Assembly (NCBI GenBank): GCA_019055375.1
Contig: JAHQIW010006265.1
Coordinates: 1-64,000, forward strand
Direction: 5' to 3'
DNA: 64,000 nt
DNA from: Parelaphostrongylus tenuis
Taxonomy: Eukaryota > Nematoda > Chromadorea > Rhabditida > Metastrongylidae
Below are positions 1-12,715 of this stretch, piece after piece (the first letter of the stretch is position 1; every line of letters begins with the position of its first letter). The notes under the pieces were generated by a model, which saw only the letters and a program-made list of their open reading frames with translations, ran no database searches and was not told where the DNA came from. The position numbers and the translations under genes are program-made.

Positions 1-1926
1 CCGCGCGCTCCACTCACATTCAACAGCTCGAATACTTTGGGGCTTATAGCCTTAGCTAACAGAGAACATTGCTATTATACCTTTAAATCTGTGCGTAAAG
101 GATTACTAAACAGAAGTGATAAGCAACAATTTTAAGCCTACGCGCCTAAGCAGAGATGTACTAGACGATCTAATCAACTCTCGACCGCCTAATTTTATTC
201 TCAGCAACTATATGAATGCCTAACAAATTCATGCCGAATGGAGCCTAGCGATGAAACGTCATTAGAGTTGGACAATACGTCTTATATACTTCATAAGTTA
301 TCAGGTGTGAAAAAATTGACCTTCCGCAGCTTCTCATCTAATATCGCCTATCGCCATTTCAGTGTACTGTAATAAATCTTTGTTTTTTTAGATAACTCTA
401 CACTCGCCTAGCTCATAGTTGCCCTACTTCGGCCGTTATGCATGCAGAGCTGCCAATATAGCAATAAAGAATTTCGTGCCTCATCACATATGCACAAGTC
501 AGAAGAGGATATCGCGCTTTCACCAATCCGGACTAGAACACAGCCAAGTTGTGCAAACCGCTGCAATACAAATCTGCATAATAAAGCTACATATTAGGCC
601 ACTTTCTAAACAAGCGACATTAATGTGTTATAAAGTCTCGCCTGACCAAGACATGGTGGACATTCTACATGATGGCGAATGAGCCCCCTACTACGAATCG
701 CCACCCCAACCTGATTTAGGTGATAGACTAGCAGGCAACTAAGAGTTTAATGGTGCGAACACTAGATGCCTAGATTCACTATATCATTGCGCCGTGCTAA
801 CAGGCAATGTAAAATATGAACATAGCTGGAAAGTACAGGCGCTCCCCATTTATGAGATATAAGAATTACTTATAGCGCCATTACGTAGAATAACACATAA
901 TGAACGAATACCCTGAAAGAAATATTAGTGGGGTTTTCATCAGACAGCTATCGCCATATATTACTTGAAGCACATAATTACTCTAGCCTTATGATATTAT
1001 CGTTTGGACACTCGACCTCCATTAAACACCACAAGCTAGATGAAAATGAAGATGGCACCCATCTAGATGGACAGCTGAATTTGATTGGATTATACGCCCC
1101 TCGTGATTCTGCAAGAATAAGAACATGCCCTTTATTACGAAACGCCTATAAAAGAAGTGGTTAGCAAGTAAGAGTTACTATTCTTCTCTTTGATGAAGAC
1201 TTGAAGACCATAGTATACTTTATTGTAAAGGTGCCCGAAGTGGTTTGCTGTTAAAAGAGTACTTTTATATCGTGTACCCAAAAACGATCTTCTCATCAAA
1301 GGCCGCCCATGCCTGACAGAATTTTCACTAGCGATCTTACAATCATTTAAAGGCTGCATCTGAATAGATTTTGAAGTTTATTTGATTTCATCTCACTCCA
1401 GTATTGCAATTAAACTGCGCCTAAAGTCTAAGTTCTGAGGCCAAGCAGATCATAGCCCCTGCAAGCAAAGACCAGTGCGACCATGTAGAGGAAACTTAGC
1501 GAGCCTTAGAAAGCCTTAAAAGACCGTCATAGCTTTACATACCCATAGCTACTTTACATAACAAGCCGCAAGAATAAATCATGCAGATAAAAGCCCCCCA
1601 ACTTGGGCATGTGCTTACAGATCGACTTACCGCAGGGGTGACTCTGGGGGGGGGGTGAGATGGGAGGGTGGGTGGTCTACAAGCCCCCCTGTCATTCAAT
1701 ACACTCAAAACCTTTTCCTTCTTTCATCTTCTTTTTTCTGTCCACCTCTGTTCTTTCTACTTAATCTACTTCTCTATTCTTTTTTTTTTTCTATACCCGA
1801 CAAGATATATGCTCACAGCTGTGAAACTCAATATATTATTCAATTCCCTGCCTCAGACCGCCATAAAAAAAATCTTACTTTAGTATCGCCAAGCGCCCAG
1901 CCGCTTAAAGGAATCATAAATTTTTT

Positions 1927-2123
1927 AAAACAAAAAAAAAAAAAACAAGAAAAAATTATAGATTAACAAAAAAAAGAAAAAAAAAAAAAAAAAAAAAAAA
2001 ATATAAAAAAAAAAAATAAAAAAAAAAATATTTTTTTTTTTTTGATTTTAAAAATATAAAAACTAAAAAAAAAAAAAAGAAAAAAAAAAAAATAATTAAT
2101 TTTTTAAAAAAAAAAAGAAAAAA
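1927..2123. repeat. A-rich low-complexity tract
   Basis: About 200 bases made almost only of A, with scattered T, G and C, including an uninterrupted A run of more than 20. A T-run (about 2031-2043) interrupts it. It is a simple low-complexity tract. It could be a collapsed poly(A) or an assembly artefact. No element with a poly(A) tail can be recognised next to it. Confidence 0.85.
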
Positions 2124-5100
2124 TTACCGAGACCCAACACGACTGGTTTTCATATACCGGCACACTAAACCAATAGAATAATAATTATCACTTGAACCGC
2201 AGCTGGAGAGACCAGATCTATATGGAGCGGCTTAACCCTCTAATCTTTTCCATGCTATGAGCACTCCTAGCGCGATCAAAAAGATGCACCAAAAGTTGAC
2301 CGACAGCATGATAAATTATACATAATTCAAATCTGATACAACGCCCCGATCAGAAAGATTCGTTATTTTCAAGGCATAAAAAGGCCGTTAGTCATAAGAC
2401 GCTCTTCAAGCGTAGCTATTAGGATATCGCGCGGAGCATTGACAACTTTACGAATTGATCCCTAACAAGTAGCCTAATAGATACATTCATTATCCAGCAA
2501 CTAATGGCTCTAATTAGCCATACTAACTCCTGTACGCCATAGCAGAAAAAGTGCTCGCTTGTAAGCCATAAGACAGGCCCAAGCGGGGGCACGCCGCCAG
2601 CTTAGAATAGCTTAAAAGGTAGTCAGTTATCGTCTACCCAGCAGCTAAACGATCACTTACAATACTGGCCTTATTACCCCCCACACCAATTAAGTAAGAT
2701 TTCAAAGTTACAAGGAATAGACAAATATCAGCACATAACGGACAATGATCTCACATATTTTTTTATAACCAAAAAATTCATGGAACGGACAGATACAAAT
2801 CTAGTAACATACATACTATAACCTAATATACTACCTAATAATATCATAATTTGATATAAACTCAAAATTGTTCCCACTAACTGAAGGTAGTGCAGAATTC
2901 CAATAGAGCGGATATGAGTGGCTAGTCAGAGATAGGTGAGGTGGATAAGCCGATTTACAGAGAATTTTCCGCGTAACATCGCAGCAGACCCAAAATTACA
3001 AAGGGGCCTGATTTGTTATAGCCTGAGCCCACAAACCCCCCATCACAGCGAAACTTTGCCACTAGTAACGCCTTCGATAAAGACAGCCATAAGTCTCCTA
3101 AACCCGCGATCATGAGCCAATGGAAAAAATAATTAACTTATAAAACTAAATCTTTCTTACTTAAAGGAGTCCGATACTTGCACCAACTGAGGTTCATGTT
3201 TCCTCCCTTGCTAATTACGATCGACAGTATAGAGATTAATACTATACAATAAGCACCTACTATCCAAAAGTCATAGTAATCAGCCCACGACCTATAGAAA
3301 ACAATAATAAATAACTCTATCGCAATTATACTTAAAACATATACTATACCTTAAATCTGGGACATGGACCACCCATATGGAATACCTCTCCTTTATGAAA
3401 AGCTACTTTATTTATGAGAGAGGCTAGCTTCCAGTGTGAAACAGGCCTGTCCTAACCTCTGACTCTGCTGAACAGTGGAATTTACTCACCTCAAACCTAG
3501 ACAAAATGAAGTCTGCAGAGGATAAGCGCCATGTCAGCCCTTGCATATGTTACAGACAACGCCTCTCACCTGCTCATCAAGGTCTAAATTATGATTTCTC
3601 AGCCGACATTATAAGCATTCACTAATGTCTCCTATGCGATTTTCACTCACTTATATCCTTCTGGATTCTTATCTGACCCCCCCCCCACTACTGTGCCTTC
3701 TAGTATTTCACCTATGTGCCAACCTATAAGGGAGTCATATATACACGGCGCCTAGTTCCAACTTAGTCCACATACGCATGCTTAATTATAGATCGCCTGC
3801 AACCCCCCCAAATAATGTAAGCCGCCCGAGTCACCCCGCGAGCTGCGCCCGGCTTTTGACGAATCAATAGTGTTATATTTCACACACACGACCTACAAGT
3901 CCCCCCCCTTAAAAGAATTACTAAATTCGGCATGATATTTGTACACCTCTGAATTGCTCAGTAAAGTAGAGCGTATGTATACATACCGGCCCCACTTAAA
4001 AAGAATATATGCTACTTATATCACTCTTGCTCTATAGATCTAAATTACAACTATTGATCAATAATAGCTAGATTCAGAACTAACTATGGTGCATAAATGC
4101 CGTAGAAAATGCCGGTATGTGAGCGTCAATATGTATGAGGTGTTGAAATCTACTTGAAATTTTTAATGCCATGGTAACGCATGCAACCACTTTTTGATTT
4201 AGAGACAGCATTTCGCGTTTTCGTTTGAAATCAGTTTCAATGAAGGAATAATTATTCGAGGAACATATTCGCGTACCTGCAGCGTGCATTAAGGACAGCC
4301 ATACTGTACTATCATTGGTATTTAAATGATATGCATTGCGGGCCCAGGTTATCCCTCCATCACTTACTTAGACCTAGCGCTTAATGTGCAGTTGTCCTTA
4401 TACTCAACCATTAGCAGGTCTATTCACGTGCTCGTGCCCTAGACCGACTTGCGCTAACTCCTTTCTTTCCACTCCTACCTTTATGCTAAACACTTTTACT
4501 AGCCAGTCGATCCCGCGTACATATTGCTTGTGATACAACGTGCTCCGTTCCTGGTGTTGAGTGATGAAGAAGAAAAGCAGGGCACTAAATTCTTAAATGC
4601 CATGATTTTCAAATTCCAACGTATCGTGCCAGCTTTATAAAAGTGCCTAGTTTAAAGGTTGGAATAAATTTCTTTCAAAGGACAATATCAACACTCGCCT
4701 GCAAGTGTCTAGTTGTTAAACTTCAGAAACAGCCTATATGAGGCAAAATAACAGAACGCTACAAACGCTAGGCCAATATCAGTGATGAAGAGCAACACTG
4801 TCAGCAGATGGGAAAACGCTACTACGGAAATTACTGAGCGCAAATTAGGGCACCCGTATTTTCAAGCTTCTCGTCTAGCGACATGAACGCTCTCCAGTTC
4901 GATGGCGTCTGTAATGTAAGCCAAGAGGTTGAACACATTCTTTAGATCTATGACATAAAGATGCCGCAAATGATTTTAACTTCGTAAGCCAATACGCAGG
5001 TAAAATAACAAGGAGTGCGGAGGAGCAACGCGTTCTTCAATCACCAAGTGACTAGCATATTGTAGCATAAGAACAAATTTTTGCTAAGAATATGCCCCTA

Positions 5101-8043
5101 TATTTTCGTAACGACGTAAGGAAGTTTGATAGGAACCTCCTACAGTGGACAAATGTTTTACGTTATACTATTAGATATCATTTTTTTTTTAAAGGTACAA
5201 ATTCTCGCAAAATTCAAGATGACTACTATTTCTTCTAAAAAGGTCCCCTTCACAGCGCCTGTAGCCCCGAATACGAAATAAAAATCCATCGAGAGCTTAG
5301 TACACGCGCGCTCGCATGCACCGCTTACGCTAGAGGATCTTATTGTTACATTATTGGCACTTAGTTACTCCGTTCTTAAGACAAACCTAATTGGCCGTTT
5401 TTTAGCTATACTAATCTTATATCTCATTATGATGAAGAGCTAAGTATCATCTAACAGCCCTCTATAGAGGCTCTTCGCACTCTTTCTGAATTACTTCTTA
5501 TTATTTAGCCAAATAAACCCGCCATTCAAGCCATAAGTCTAGGCCCAACATGGAGTCAGTCTTCAGGTAACTCAGCCACGAAAAGCAGATAAACGATTGT
5601 AGCCTGGACGGAAATTTAGGCATAGGGACGTATAGTTTAATCCAGATAACGTACCTCAAAGTATCAGAAAGTATCATGATACTTCACACCCCCCAAAATC
5701 GCACTCCACAATGATGCAATCGCGCTAGCGTAGAGCGACGTAACTAGGTTCCTACCAATAGAAGCCTCATTGATCGGCGCTGCCTAAACACTGCAACCAC
5801 ACGGCGAATGTTGAAAATCAATCTCGATTCCGTCTAGCCCCACTAACTAGTACAGTCCGAAAACATGCTCCACCCAACCCATACTCATAGAACAGACAAA
5901 GTGCACTAGAATCAATCTATGATATTCACGACCGGGGATATCGAGAGCCCTTACTAGTATCTGCAGGCGAAAGAGCTACCTGACATGCGCATGTGCGATT
6001 TGAAGCGCAATAAGCGCAGCGAGTATGCAGAAATAATTTTATTTGCAATGCAACAGCGCAGGTACGGATATAATTTACCCTGAAATTTAGGCTTTCGAAT
6101 AGTTACGAACTGAAAAACAATGAAGCTCTGGCTGGAAAGTCCCTTAGTACCCTAACAAAAACCTCCAAATAATTAGAGTTGCCCAGATAACGAAAGATTG
6201 ATTTAAAGAATTTGAATACTAATAATGCCTGCACAGTTGCCAATGTAGACGTAGCAATGATAAAAAGCGTGCCATTCACTGTATTTACATATAGGAAATC
6301 GCATCTTGACGGCCGATGGAATATGCCCGTGAGTCTACCTAGCACATCCCCTTTCAGAGCCTGGAGTTATCATATCGGCAAGCTCTGAGGCGAAAACAAA
6401 ACTGTGAAGAGATATGCGATACGCCGGAAAACTGCCCAGCACTCATTCAATATAGCTGCAATCAGCGGATAAACTATCACTCATGTTACTAGCTTACCTA
6501 TATCATTACAATGGGCCGTGGATTATTTGCCGCCTCTTGAACTATAGACTAGTCGACTAAATATAGCAAGTTTTTGAAGTACCACATGCAATTACTCCAT
6601 GACGACATAATAAATGGTTTTTGTTCAGCAACAAAAGCCCGGCTAAACTTGACAAAGTTGAATTGGCCAGACTTTAATTCGTACCATTGTCGATTGAGCC
6701 GCCATCCGTTTTGTTCTCGCTCGACCGGACCATTTTAGCCGCTGCTCCTAAGCAAGTTTTGCACCCTCCCTTCATTCTAATAAGACATGTTCACGATCGA
6801 TTCACTCAAAGCACCGCACGCTGCGAGCCCAAAGTGAAATGCGGTCATACTAATGAACGAGATTCATAACTGACGACTTGTCCCATTTTAAGATCCTTTA
6901 AAGCCTGATATGATCACTGCCAAAATTTTTAAGTAGTTTGATGCGCGTAGCACGTAAAGTATATAACTGAACATAACTATGTAGTATTTTTAGATAACTA
7001 GGATATTCAGTCCAAAATTTGATGCGCTATCCAACGCGTGTATAGGAACTACGACATTGAGGCCGAATCTCTAATCGGCTAGTCGGGGTAAGAATGATGC
7101 GATTCAGAAGACGATGATATAGCAGTTTTACACTCGCAACCTAAAACGACCCGGTCACAAGCGCAGCCATGCGTTTACTCCTATCTGTTAGCCCAAGTAC
7201 ATACTCTGAAGTCAGATACCTTTAATTTTACGTACTAGCTCCAGACATAGTAGAGCAAATACGCGTGCAATATCAAGCTTGCCTTGAAATATAACCACTG
7301 GCGAAGACTAGAGAATCGAAGCGGCGCCAAGAAATAGCATGACGGACGCGCCTGGACCCATAACTGTGGCCACCCCTAACCTAGGCTGGACCAGCCATAC
7401 TTATAAAACAAAAACACTCGTCGCCTACGGCCCAACCCCCCACCAAGCCGATCGTTGCTGTTCTAGATAGACTTCTAGCTTAGTATAATCACCATTTTGG
7501 CCCTATGATTATAATGGCTTTAAAAACACTCTATGGTAGTCCCCCCCGCCTTTTTTTTATTCCCCTTATTGCACCCTGCCTGTGCCAAGCCTAGTGAAAT
7601 TTGCTGAGAATGAAGCCTAATATGGTGCATAAGTAAGACTAGTATGTACATAAGCCACGTATGACTCTACGCTTCGCCTTATGATTGCTGAGCTATACAA
7701 ACGTTACGCGCCTCTTTTCATTACTACATGAGGAGTATAGTGTGCGATTTAGTGAGTGCACTTGACCTACATTGACGAACATATTGTAGTGAAAACGATA
7801 AGCAAAAAACCAAGAGAGAACCACTGCCTCGGATGTGACCCTGTGCCTTAGGCCTAAAAGAACGAACAGTAACTTATCTCCTACCGATGGCGTTCGCGCT
7901 TTTGTTTACGTGAACTGGTAGAGATAATAAGACAGGCCAGTGACTGCCCAGAGCTCACGCTAAGGTCTAGGCTAAGGTTAGATGTTAGCTGAATAGGGTG
8001 TGGAGCCCGCCCTCTTCTCACGGTTGGGCCAGAGCAAGGAGAG

Positions 8044-8475
8044 GTGTCACACGAGACCCTCGCGTGCGGATCAGTAATGAGACCCCTGCCCGGTTATACG
8101 AGAGACTACGTATGGGTTTCCTCGGAAGGTCGACGCGCGAATGATATGCCGCATTCACGCCTTAGGGAAAGGAATAATTCTCATATGACAAGTCTAGCTC
8201 GAGACGTGCAGGACAAGGAACGGCGTTGGGAGCGGTTTAAGAGCATCGAGAGACACACAGTAGAGCGAAAACAAACTCAAGCCAGCGATTTTATGTCCTT
8301 CACTCGTCGAGCACAAACGTCGTACGTAATCTTCTGCGCGATGATCCACAACAATCCATCTGGAGCTGAACATCGAATTGATGGCGCGGAGAGTATTTTC
8401 GTTTTTTCCCCCGCAAACGCCAAAACGAAGGTCATTGACGAGCGATTCCCTAGGAATCGCAGACGTCAAATGTAA
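8044..8475 (+). other. Longest non-repeat ORF of the left region, unrecognised
   Basis: An open frame of 143 codons that starts at GTG, not ATG. The product would be basic and Arg-rich, with no signal peptide, membrane segment or motif I recognise. The opposite strand is also open for 122 codons over 8194-8562. That is common by chance where base composition is balanced, and this island is richer in G than its surroundings. In a nematode an unspliced GTG-start ORF without upstream signals is weak evidence for a gene. It could be an exon, a transposon relic or chance. I assign no function. Confidence 0.15.
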
Positions 8476-9716
8476 TCTAATACTAAGGACGCATTTGTGC
8501 TTTATAGTATGTAGCCGAACGTGTGTTCGCGGGTAGAAAAAACCGCTGTTCGTTCCATCCATCTTAGTTCAAATAATGCAGAACTATGCATCAGACCTCC
8601 CCTCACCGTTACCCTATTAGGCTTACGGATTGCGATAGATTTTCCAATGTTGCCCAGGAGTTTGACACAAATCGCGTTATCATCTGGTCACTGTCGGTAC
8701 GAATGAATTCGGCACATACTGATTGAGAACAAATAAGCGGTACCCACTTGCCTTTTCATATCACAAGATGCTTCTCTCCACGAAAGCGCTATCCATTTAT
8801 ATTTTTGAAACTAGAATCGTCATTAATACTTTATATTTTCACCAAAGTCCGCAATTACAATTTGATATGCCTCAAGTACTCTCTGCCTTTCGATTCGTTT
8901 TGCTAATAGTTACTCACACAAAAGTCAAATAATTTCATAAGCACTGCTTCGGCCTCGGGTAGCCGGCAGCTTCTTTACGCATTGTCGCCACCCCCAAAAG
9001 AATGGTCAGGTCAATCCTTAATATATGATTTTGAAGGGAGCCCGAGCTAAAGCCCGCACCTCGTTCATTGACTAGCCCCCCCACGAGAGTGTGAGGCCCG
9101 TGGGATGCGAAACACGCCGCCCCGTTCCCCTAGCCACCTTTCTAGTCAATTATGATTTTACCTGATATACAGCACCGGTGCTAAACCATTCGCCCTCCTT
9201 TTTTAAATTGAATCAGTTCCCAAAAAAAATCTTGCTTTTCTTGCATCATCGTGCTCGCATTTTCTTCCGTTAGGTCTCTTTTTACACCCGCATCCTCTTT
9301 CTTCAGTAGTTTTCTCTTAGCTCGAATGTATCGTTCAATGATAACACTTTTTGAAGTCCCACACGCACCAATGTGACAAGATTGTTGATTTGTGGCAAAG
9401 GTCTAATAAGCCTACCGTGTGGCTTACATTTAAGTCCGAATAAATCAACATTCGATTCATGCGCAGGTCAAGACAAAAAGTCGCTTTGGGCTGATCGGCT
9501 ATCTGGCTAATAACTTGTACAATATAACAAAAAAATTATGATATGTTACATAATACCCAAGGATAAATCTCTCTAATTTTTAAAGTCGGACTTCATTAAG
9601 AACATTACACCGTTACGCTTTCGAGAGTTTTACTTGTAATCACGCCCAACTTAGTATAATACCTTATAAATAACATTTGTTTGAGCCAGCTGTGTTATTG
9701 CTGCTCTTTACAAAGG

Positions 9717-9785
9717 GGCGAACTTATAAAGCCCCAGCTGCACGTGTTTCGGCATTGACAACTCGTCAGTCGCAGCAAGCGCCCA
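9717..9785 (-). repeat. PLE-type end with decayed hammerhead-like core
   Basis: On the minus strand this holds CUGACGA followed by a 12-base arm and GAAACACGUG. It aligns with the minus strand of 40728-40790 over about 60 bases with few gaps, sharing the blocks CTTATA.AGCCCC, CACGTGTTTCG, TTGAC and CTCGTCAGT (plus-strand reading). CUGANGA plus GAAA is the hammerhead core. Here the stem II arms (GUUGUC/AAUGCC) no longer pair well, so it is probably inactive. The match shows that the noisy left region derives from the same genome as the right. Confidence 0.55.
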
Positions 9786-10189
9786 CTTCGTACTTTTAGC
9801 CAATCCCCACCACTCGAAGGGAAATCCTCCCCCAACCACCGCCACCACAAGAGTAGTAAAAACGGCGAACACTCAATAACGACGCGCCATTAAGTGAAAA
9901 TATCATCAATATGGCAAGCAGCTACTGATACTTGATATGGTCTTGGTCTGGATTGTCTGTGAAACTCTATATACCTATACCTTTGTATTCCCCTTGCAAA
10001 CGTATTTCTTAAGACCACTGCCCCCCCGTTGATGTTGTAACGTACCAGACGCGGACTTAGCCGATAATTATATTTGAGTCCGCCATGTTTTGTGGTCTCT
10101 ACCGGGCTCCGTACAGCCCGACACAGTATTGTGCCCACACTTAGATCGTGTCGTCCTCAACCTATTAAGCAGGATTGGATAAAAGGACA

Positions 10190-10275
10190 AAAGGAGCCTG
10201 CAGCGACGAGGTTGTCCATAGGCGTAAACACGAGCTGTTATCGAGCTGTGTACAACGAGCCCATAAACAGACCAT
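10190..10275 (+). repeat. Decayed copy of the CUGACGA-type PLE end
   Basis: The blocks GCGACGAGGTTGT, GTAAACACGAGCTG, GCTGTGTACAACGAGCCCA and AAACAGACC line up in order with the plus-strand copy at 60170-60240 (CTGACGAGACTTGT, GAAGCACG, GGGCTGTACAAGAGCTCA, AACAGACC). The core CUGANGA has lost its first bases. With the minus-strand copy at 9717 it forms a divergent pair about 0.4 kb apart, like the head-to-head pairs seen elsewhere in the window. The relationship is inferred from these blocks only. Confidence 0.35.
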
Positions 10276-11404
10276 ACATAAATGATGTCTTTGCTGAATA
10301 TAAACCCAAATACTTACGCACACGCACTATATGATAACAGCGGAACCGCAAAGCGACTGAGGCGAAATAGCAGTTCACGAAAATTGTCCTCGTAACACGT
10401 CACGGAAATGTGACGCAGATGAGTTGCGTAGCTAATGAATCCGAACCCGTCATTCGAATCATGACAGTCTTCAACACATCCCTCACTTTTTTATCTTGCC
10501 GTTGACATCCACCTACATGTTAGTCGGTTCGTGGATATGTGACTGATGGCTTGATTTCGAAGGTCCTTAAGAGAAATAGAGATTACTGACGCCTCTAATG
10601 TCGGCTTTTCTGTGAATCCGCCGCCGACAGGCGTTCTGATGATAGGCCCTCAAGCTACCTCTGAATCACCGTGCAGTGCATTAGCCGGGGGAAGGAAATG
10701 GTGGGTGGGTCCCCAGGCTAACCGTACCAACTGACCCATGTGGGTAACACACGTGTCTCTTTGTCCAGTCTCCGAATACACTGTGCACGTGTTCAAACCA
10801 GGGCTTCAAGAGGTAGGTGGACTATTTATGGCATGAAAATAAGGCCCCTTTCCTTCAATTAGGACTTATCTTGTATGTAACGAATTTCACGACTAATAGG
10901 TAGGCCGACACTTCATTGAAGAGCTATGTAACAGTCCGAATCCAGTGGAACACGATGAAAACTTTGCTAACGAAAATCTATAGTTCAAACTGTTGAATAA
11001 GAAAATCAAGGACGAATCATCGTTCACATTGAGCAAAATCTAAAGCACACAAAACAAAGCTATTATATTTGGTAGCGTGCTTCAGTACGAAGAGGGTGTA
11101 GCGATACACTCTACCTTACTTGTTATTTGAATCTTTCATAGCTTGTTGCAGGTCGATGTCGACGATTCTGGCCGACCTCATACCAGACTGAGATCGTCGA
11201 CTTCCGGTTACGTTCAGCAAAACGGATCTTCTTGCAATTCAAGAACTCATATTTCAGTCACGAGATCCGAAAATACGCTCTTCTGAGCATCCGATATCAT
11301 TTGTCTGAACACGAACATGACGATGGTGGAGCAGATCCAATGAACACAAAACAATGAGTCCGCCTTGAGGCGCTATCATTCTTTGTCCTCATAATCAAAT
11401 CTAT

Positions 11405-11503
11405 CTATTGGTTGACTGATTGATCGATTGATTAATTGATTGATTGATCGAGCGCGATTCAAACACTGACGAATCGGCCGTTCAATGATCGATTGATTAA
11501 TAT
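11405..11503. repeat. TGAT/ATTGATTA simple repeat
   Basis: Imperfect tandem TGAT units (ATTGATTG, ATTAATTG, ATCGATTG) fill 11405-11450. After a 30-base gap a second short block (ATGATCGATTGATTAAT) lies at 11484-11500. It is a simple-sequence repeat with no gene signal. Confidence 0.75.
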
Positions 11504-12635
11504 GTCGCTCTGCATTGTAACATCGAGTACAAACAGCTTTTGCGTACATAATGTTTCACTGATGTTCTTTTCAAAATAAACAAAAGCAATCCATCACTCA
11601 AGATTTATACGACGATTGAAGTGCATAATTGCTGGTTTACAGTGAGTATGTGGTTGGTGCTCTGTTTTTCCGCACTGGCCACCTGTAGATGGAATGACTT
11701 TTATCTCCTACTAAGAACATCTATCATTATTACTGCTCGTCAACATTTTTAATTATTTTTACAAACAACCCGTCATCACATTTTTTGTGGGTGTTCCGTA
11801 ACACTTCTAGCAGTCGACTTTGGCTTCCTCTCATGTATCATCTAGCAAAGCCGTTTCGAGATAGTGCTCACGGATCTCTTCACTGTTTTCTTAGGGATTA
11901 TCGACCTATAACTTCATATATGGAACAAACAGTACTAGCGTCCAGGTCTGCGCTTACTACCACCAGGTCAGCGTCACTAGCCTTCTTTCTACTTTTCGTC
12001 AATCAAGTACGGTCGATGAAAATTAGAGTAATCGCTTACATAGAAAGCTGCCGCTCTTAAAAAGATGCCCTCTTGAGAAGATTACGCCATTTAACAACGG
12101 TAACCATTCCTAATCTTGCTCCTGACAATGATTTGCTACGAAAGTTTACGACACTCATCTGGGGATGTGACCCACAAAGTCACTGCCGCATAAACCCCCA
12201 CTCCGTTGCACGCGCGCCGCGCATGCAGTTCATTGCGACCTCCCCGAGGGGTAGCACACACATCCTGGGAGGACAGAAAGTTTGAAGACCATGGCGTCCC
12301 CCTCCCACACGCACCGTGCGGGCAGCCTTCATTTGTTCACAGCCTTACAGATATGTGTATCATATGTGATTACACCACCCCCCATATTTCGACCACTATA
12401 CTCTACATCATAGTTATATACTGTAACTCCAGCGAGTCTTTTTTATCTTGAAATCATTTATTGTTTCATATCGATACTGGTATGACGGTGCCAGAAACAG
12501 TGGAACGTTGCCTATAGACCAACTTGGAGCGCTGTATTTTGACTATTACAATCAAGGTGCACGGTACTAGAGGAAATTCCTGGATATTAGTCTGCCGCAC
12601 CAAACAAGGCCTGCTCCTGTAAAGCATCGTTGCGT

Positions 12636-12715
12636 AGTTGCGGAATCGAACCAGCGATCGTCCTTAATCGCATGGTCCTAAGCATAAGCCTATCTAGACA
12701 CTCGGCGAGACTGAA
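12636..12715 (-). other. tRNA-like sequence (B-box match), probable SINE head or pseudo-tRNA
   Basis: On the minus strand GGTTCGATTCC (12642-12652) is a perfect match to the pol III B box (tRNA T-loop). About 50 bases upstream GCCGAGTGTCTAGATAGGC resembles a D-arm (A-box region). A five-base anticodon stem with a seven-base loop cannot be formed cleanly, so this is not a canonical tRNA. It may be a tRNA-derived short interspersed element or a decayed tRNA gene. Confidence 0.35.
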